A stretch of DNA of 39,330 nt from Candidatus Woesebacteria bacterium RIFCSPLOWO2_01_FULL_39_61. Lineage in GTDB: Bacteria > Patescibacteriota > Microgenomatia > UBA8517. The position numbers and the translations under genes were made by a program. The notes under the pieces were generated by a model. The model saw nothing but the letters and a program-made list of their open reading frames with translations, did not search any database and had not been told where the DNA came from. The stretch is from assembly GCA_001793155.1 (NCBI GenBank), contig MGHI01000004.1, positions 1 to 39,330 on the forward strand, in the 5' to 3' direction. Within the stretch, counting starts at the first letter, position 1. Every line of letters starts with the position of its first letter. Positions 36,211-39,330 of the stretch are shown one piece after another.

Positions 36211-38448
36211 ATGAATGAACTTTCGCAATTAGAGCAAACGATGCTCTGGGGAGTAATCGGAGTGGCGCTAACATCTTTAATCTATGCCTATTGGCTTTGG
36301 AAAGCGACAAAGGCAGAAGACAAAGGTAATGCCAAAATGCAGGAGGTGTGGAACGCAATTAAAAAGGGGGCAGAAGGCTACCTCAAAAAGCAACTGCGAA
36401 CGATAATTTTTGTACTTCTCTCCTTGACCATCGTTCTTTTCTTGAGTGTATATGTAGTTCCGCCATCTGCCGAAGCATTTGCCAGATTCGGTAAAAGTGC
36501 TACTTTGGTCGTGGCATTGGGAAGAACTGCAGCTTTCATTGTCGGAGCAGCTTTCTCAACTTTGGTCGGACAACTGGGAATGCGTGTTGCAATTGAAGCC
36601 AACGTCAGAGTTACAGCCAAAGCTCTCAAAGGAAGTTATAACGGCGCCTTAACCGTAGCCTATAGAGCCGGAACATTTACCGGAATGTTAACGGACGGTC
36701 TCGGACTATTGGGGGGAACTGTAATTTTCATGCTCTTCGGTAAGGCTGCTCCCGACGCACTTCTCGGCTTTGGTTTCGGAGGAACACTTGTTGCGCTTTT
36801 TATGAGAATAGGCGGAGGAATCTATACCAAAGCGGCTGACGTCGGAGCTGATCTGGTAGGAAAAATAGAGAAAAATCTTCCGGAAGACGATCCCAGAAAC
36901 GCCGGAGTTATTGCTGATCTGGTAGGAGACAATGTCGGAGACTGTGCGGGGATGGCGGCCGATATTTTCGAGAGCTACGAAGTAACAATAGTTTCAGCAC
37001 TAATTCTCGGACTGGTCCTCTTTCATTTGACCGGAGCAACCTTCTGGATAGTATATCCTCTGGTAGTTCGGGCAATCGGTGTACTATCTTCGATAGTCGG
37101 GACATTGGCTGTTCCTACCTGGGAAAAGATATCAATTAAATTTTTGAGGGCAAAGGATGCGGAAGAAGCAATGTTTAGAAGCTACGAACTTTCAAGTTTG
37201 ATTACCATTCTCTTCTCTTTCGCATTCGCTTTGTTTTACGCGGGCGAGTGGAAACTAGCTCTTCTTAACGCAGTCGGAATCGGACTCGCAGTAGTTTTTA
37301 ATCCACTAACCAGTTACTTTACATCTCATAAATTCCGACCCGTAAAGGAAATTGTCGAATCAACCAAATCAGGTAGTGCAACCACAATTCTTTCGGGACT
37401 TGCGACGGGAATGGAATCAAGCGTATGGAGCGTTTTTGTAATTGCAATCGCACTAGCATTGAGTTACTTGATCTATTTCGGAATGCCGCCAATTTATATG
37501 CTTTACGGAGTTGCCATGATAGGAATAGGGATGCTTTCTCTTACAGGCAACAACGTTGCCATGGACGCATTCGGACCGATTGCCGATAATGCAAACGGAA
37601 TAGGAGAAATGGCCGGAGTGGGGAAATCGGCTTGGAAGATAATGGCCGATCTGGACGCCGTAGGAAATACAACAAAAGCAATTACCAAACAGCTAGCGAT
37701 TGCTTCAGCAGTTGTTGCTGCAACAGCTTTGTTTTTCTCATTTGTTACCGATATTGGGATTGTACAGACGCGTCTGGGTCTTCCCGTACTTTCTGCAATC
37801 CGGATATCCACCTTAGATACGGTAATAGGATTTCTTATTGGAGGATCACTTCCTTTCCTTTTCTCTTCATTTTCAATTAAGGCCGTTGCTCGCGCGGCAA
37901 CCAAAATAGTCAAGGAAGTAAGAGCGCAGTTCAAAAGACCCGGAGTCATGCAAGGCCGTGTTAAGCCTGAGTATGATAAGGTTGTAGCTATAACAACAGC
38001 AGCCGCACAAAAGGATCTTGTCAGTCTGGTTATTTTGGCAGTTACTCTGCCTTTGATAGTTGGACTTATATTTAAAGTCGAAGCTCTCGGAGCATTTTTG
38101 GCCGGCGTAATTTTGGTCGGCCAGCTAATGGCTGTATTTATGGCTGTTTCGGGAGGAGCACTGGATAACGCCAAAAAGTATATCGAAGACGGGTATCTCG
38201 GAGGCAAGGGGTCCGACGCTCATAAAGCCAGCGTCGAAGGTGATACTTTCGGAGACCCCCTTAAAGATACTGCAGGGCCTGCCTTAAACCCGATGATTAA
38301 AGTTGTCAATTTGATAAGCCTGATCGCAGCCCCCGTAATTGTTCAGTATCAGGGTCGAACTGGCTCATGGATTGCGGCAATTTTACTTATCGGACTTTTT
38401 GTCTGGGCATTAAGACAAAGCAAAACCCAAGTCTTAGCAGCTAATTAA
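36211..38448 (+). CDS. hppA: Membrane-bound proton-pumping pyrophosphatase (predicted K+-independent)
   Basis: GGGIYTKAADVGADLVGKIEKNLPEDDPRNAGVIADLVGDNVGDCAGMAADIFESYE, DLDAVGNTTKA, GDTFGDPLKDTAGPALNPMIKV. Confidence 0.96.
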   Translation: MNELSQLEQTMLWGVIGVALTSLIYAYWLWKATKAEDKGNAKMQEVWNAIKKGAEGYLKKQLRTIIFVLLSLTIVLFLSVYVVPPSAEAFARFGKSATLVVALGRTAAFIVGAAFSTLVGQLGMRVAIEANVRVTAKALKGSYNGALTVAYRAGTFTGMLTDGLGLLGGTVIFMLFGKAAPDALLGFGFGGTLVALFMRIGGGIYTKAADVGADLVGKIEKNLPEDDPRNAGVIADLVGDNVGDCAGMAADIFESYEVTIVSALILGLVLFHLTGATFWIVYPLVVRAIGVLSSIVGTLAVPTWEKISIKFLRAKDAEEAMFRSYELSSLITILFSFAFALFYAGEWKLALLNAVGIGLAVVFNPLTSYFTSHKFRPVKEIVESTKSGSATTILSGLATGMESSVWSVFVIAIALALSYLIYFGMPPIYMLYGVAMIGIGMLSLTGNNVAMDAFGPIADNANGIGEMAGVGKSAWKIMADLDAVGNTTKAITKQLAIASAVVAATALFFSFVTDIGIVQTRLGLPVLSAIRISTLDTVIGFLIGGSLPFLFSSFSIKAVARAATKIVKEVRAQFKRPGVMQGRVKPEYDKVVAITTAAAQKDLVSLVILAVTLPLIVGLIFKVEALGAFLAGVILVGQLMAVFMAVSGGALDNAKKYIEDGYLGGKGSDAHKASVEGDTFGDPLKDTAGPALNPMIKVVNLISLIAAPVIVQYQGRTGSWIAAILLIGLFVWALRQSKTQVLAAN

Positions 38449-38514
38449 TAAGGCTAAATATACTTCAAAACTGAAACTTCAATTGGAGATTGTTCTATAC
38501 TATATCAGTTGAAA

Positions 38515-39117
38515 ATGGAAACAAAACTTATTTTAGTAAGGCACGGAGAAACCGATATAAATGTCGGTGGGAAAATGCATAAAGTCAGTGACCCCGAGAG
38601 ACTAAATAGGAACGGCCGGGAACAGATTACCAAAGCCGCAAAAAAACTTAAAGATATCGGTATAGATTGCGTTTATGCTTCATCAGAGAAAAGAGCAAAC
38701 GAAAGCGCCAAAATTATATCTAAAATTTGCAAGGTTTCACTTCAGTTTGTTGAAGGGGTTGAGGAGAGAAATTGGGGAGAATACTCAAACACAACCTGGC
38801 CCGAGTTGAAGGTAATTCTAGATCATCTGACATATAAACAGCGTTTTGCATTCAAACCACCCGGCGGGGAATCCTTAACAGAATTTGAAGAAAGGTTGGG
38901 TAAAGCTATAAAGACAATAATAAACCTAAACAGGGGGAAGAAAGTAGCTTTAGTTAGCCATGGTGGAGCCATACGAGTTATGATTGGTTTTCTTTTGAAC
39001 TTACCCCCAAAAGATCGGTTTAAGTTAGAACCTCCCAACGCCTCAATCACGATTTTGAATCACGATGAGAAGCATTTCAAACCTCAAACGTTCCTAAGCA
39101 CTACTCATTTGGCTTGA
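38515..39117 (+). CDS. Histidine phosphatase superfamily (phosphoglycerate-mutase-like)
   Basis: LILVRHGETDINVGGKMH, ERNWGEYS, VSHGGAIRVMIG. Confidence 0.9.
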   Translation: METKLILVRHGETDINVGGKMHKVSDPERLNRNGREQITKAAKKLKDIGIDCVYASSEKRANESAKIISKICKVSLQFVEGVEERNWGEYSNTTWPELKVILDHLTYKQRFAFKPPGGESLTEFEERLGKAIKTIINLNRGKKVALVSHGGAIRVMIGFLLNLPPKDRFKLEPPNASITILNHDEKHFKPQTFLSTTHLA

Positions 39118-39181
39118 TTCTCCCCAAAATTTGTGCGGCAAACCAGAACTCCCTTGGGAACAAGCATCCTAATTGTGTCCG

Positions 39182-39328
39182 TCAATTATACGAACCATCC
39201 ATTTTATTAATTCTGGGATATACTAAAATCATGCAATGGTTTTTGTACAGTATCAGGGTTTCGTTGACATCTGGTAGTTGGTTGTGACTACCTGTAAGTA
39301 TCCAGTCTTCAACTGCCTGTTGTGGTGT
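39182..39328 (-). CDS. Possible C-terminal end of an ORF entering from the right edge (TPQQAVEDWILTGSHNQLPDVNETLILYKNHCMILVYPRINKMDGSYN)
   Basis: Open minus frame to window edge; composition plausible but unsupported. Confidence 0.25.
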   Translation of the reverse strand, partial: TPQQAVEDWILTGSHNQLPDVNETLILYKNHCMILVYPRINKMDGSYN

Positions 39329-39330
39329 TC

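Noticed and set aside
37503-38207. 234-aa minus-strand ORF inside hppA
   Set aside because: Antisense shadow of a highly conserved membrane protein; low-complexity composition.
39231-39330. Tiny leader peptide plus hairpin GGTAGT/ACTACC at the right edge
   Set aside because: Truncated by the window; no amino-acid bias and the downstream gene is not visible.

Overview
AT-rich, densely coded bacterial window using TGA as stop. Gene content looks like a Candidate Phyla Radiation/Patescibacteria (probably Microgenomates-type) genome; this is an inference from protein style and gene content only. Left part (+): a two-gene reverse-transsulfuration operon, then thrS-infC-rpmI-rplT-[leader peptide]-pheS-pheT, a minus-strand PBP1A, tyrS, recG, rpmF, nusB, an ACP-like gene, rnc, rpsP and a KH protein. 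Middle part (-): a large type IV pilus locus (PilO/N/M, a PilX-like protein, eight prepilin-like ORFs, PilD, PilC, PilT, PilB) and an ABC transporter. Right part (+): a reduced delta' clamp-loader subunit, gyrB, hppA and a histidine phosphatase. The most interesting signal is a complete trp/pheM-style attenuator upstream of pheST: a 14-aa leader peptide MSIFTFTGFSFRLI (4 Phe), whose ATG overlaps the rplT stop, followed by mutually exclusive 1:2, 2:3 and 3:4 pairings ending in a terminator with 8 T. Other signals: a family of start-proximal CTTTCTTT/AAAGAAAG hairpins with compensatory differences in their outer arms; palindromic 7-nt-period repeats at successive pilus gene junctions, some of which also encode protein N-termini; a structured leader ahead of the sulfur operon; a possible SD-sequestering switch before pilN; an ACP-like protein without the phosphopantetheine Ser; and a hairpin-dense IS/REP-like intergenic region at 33.1-33.4 kb. 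All calls were made by eye; no database search or folding program was run.
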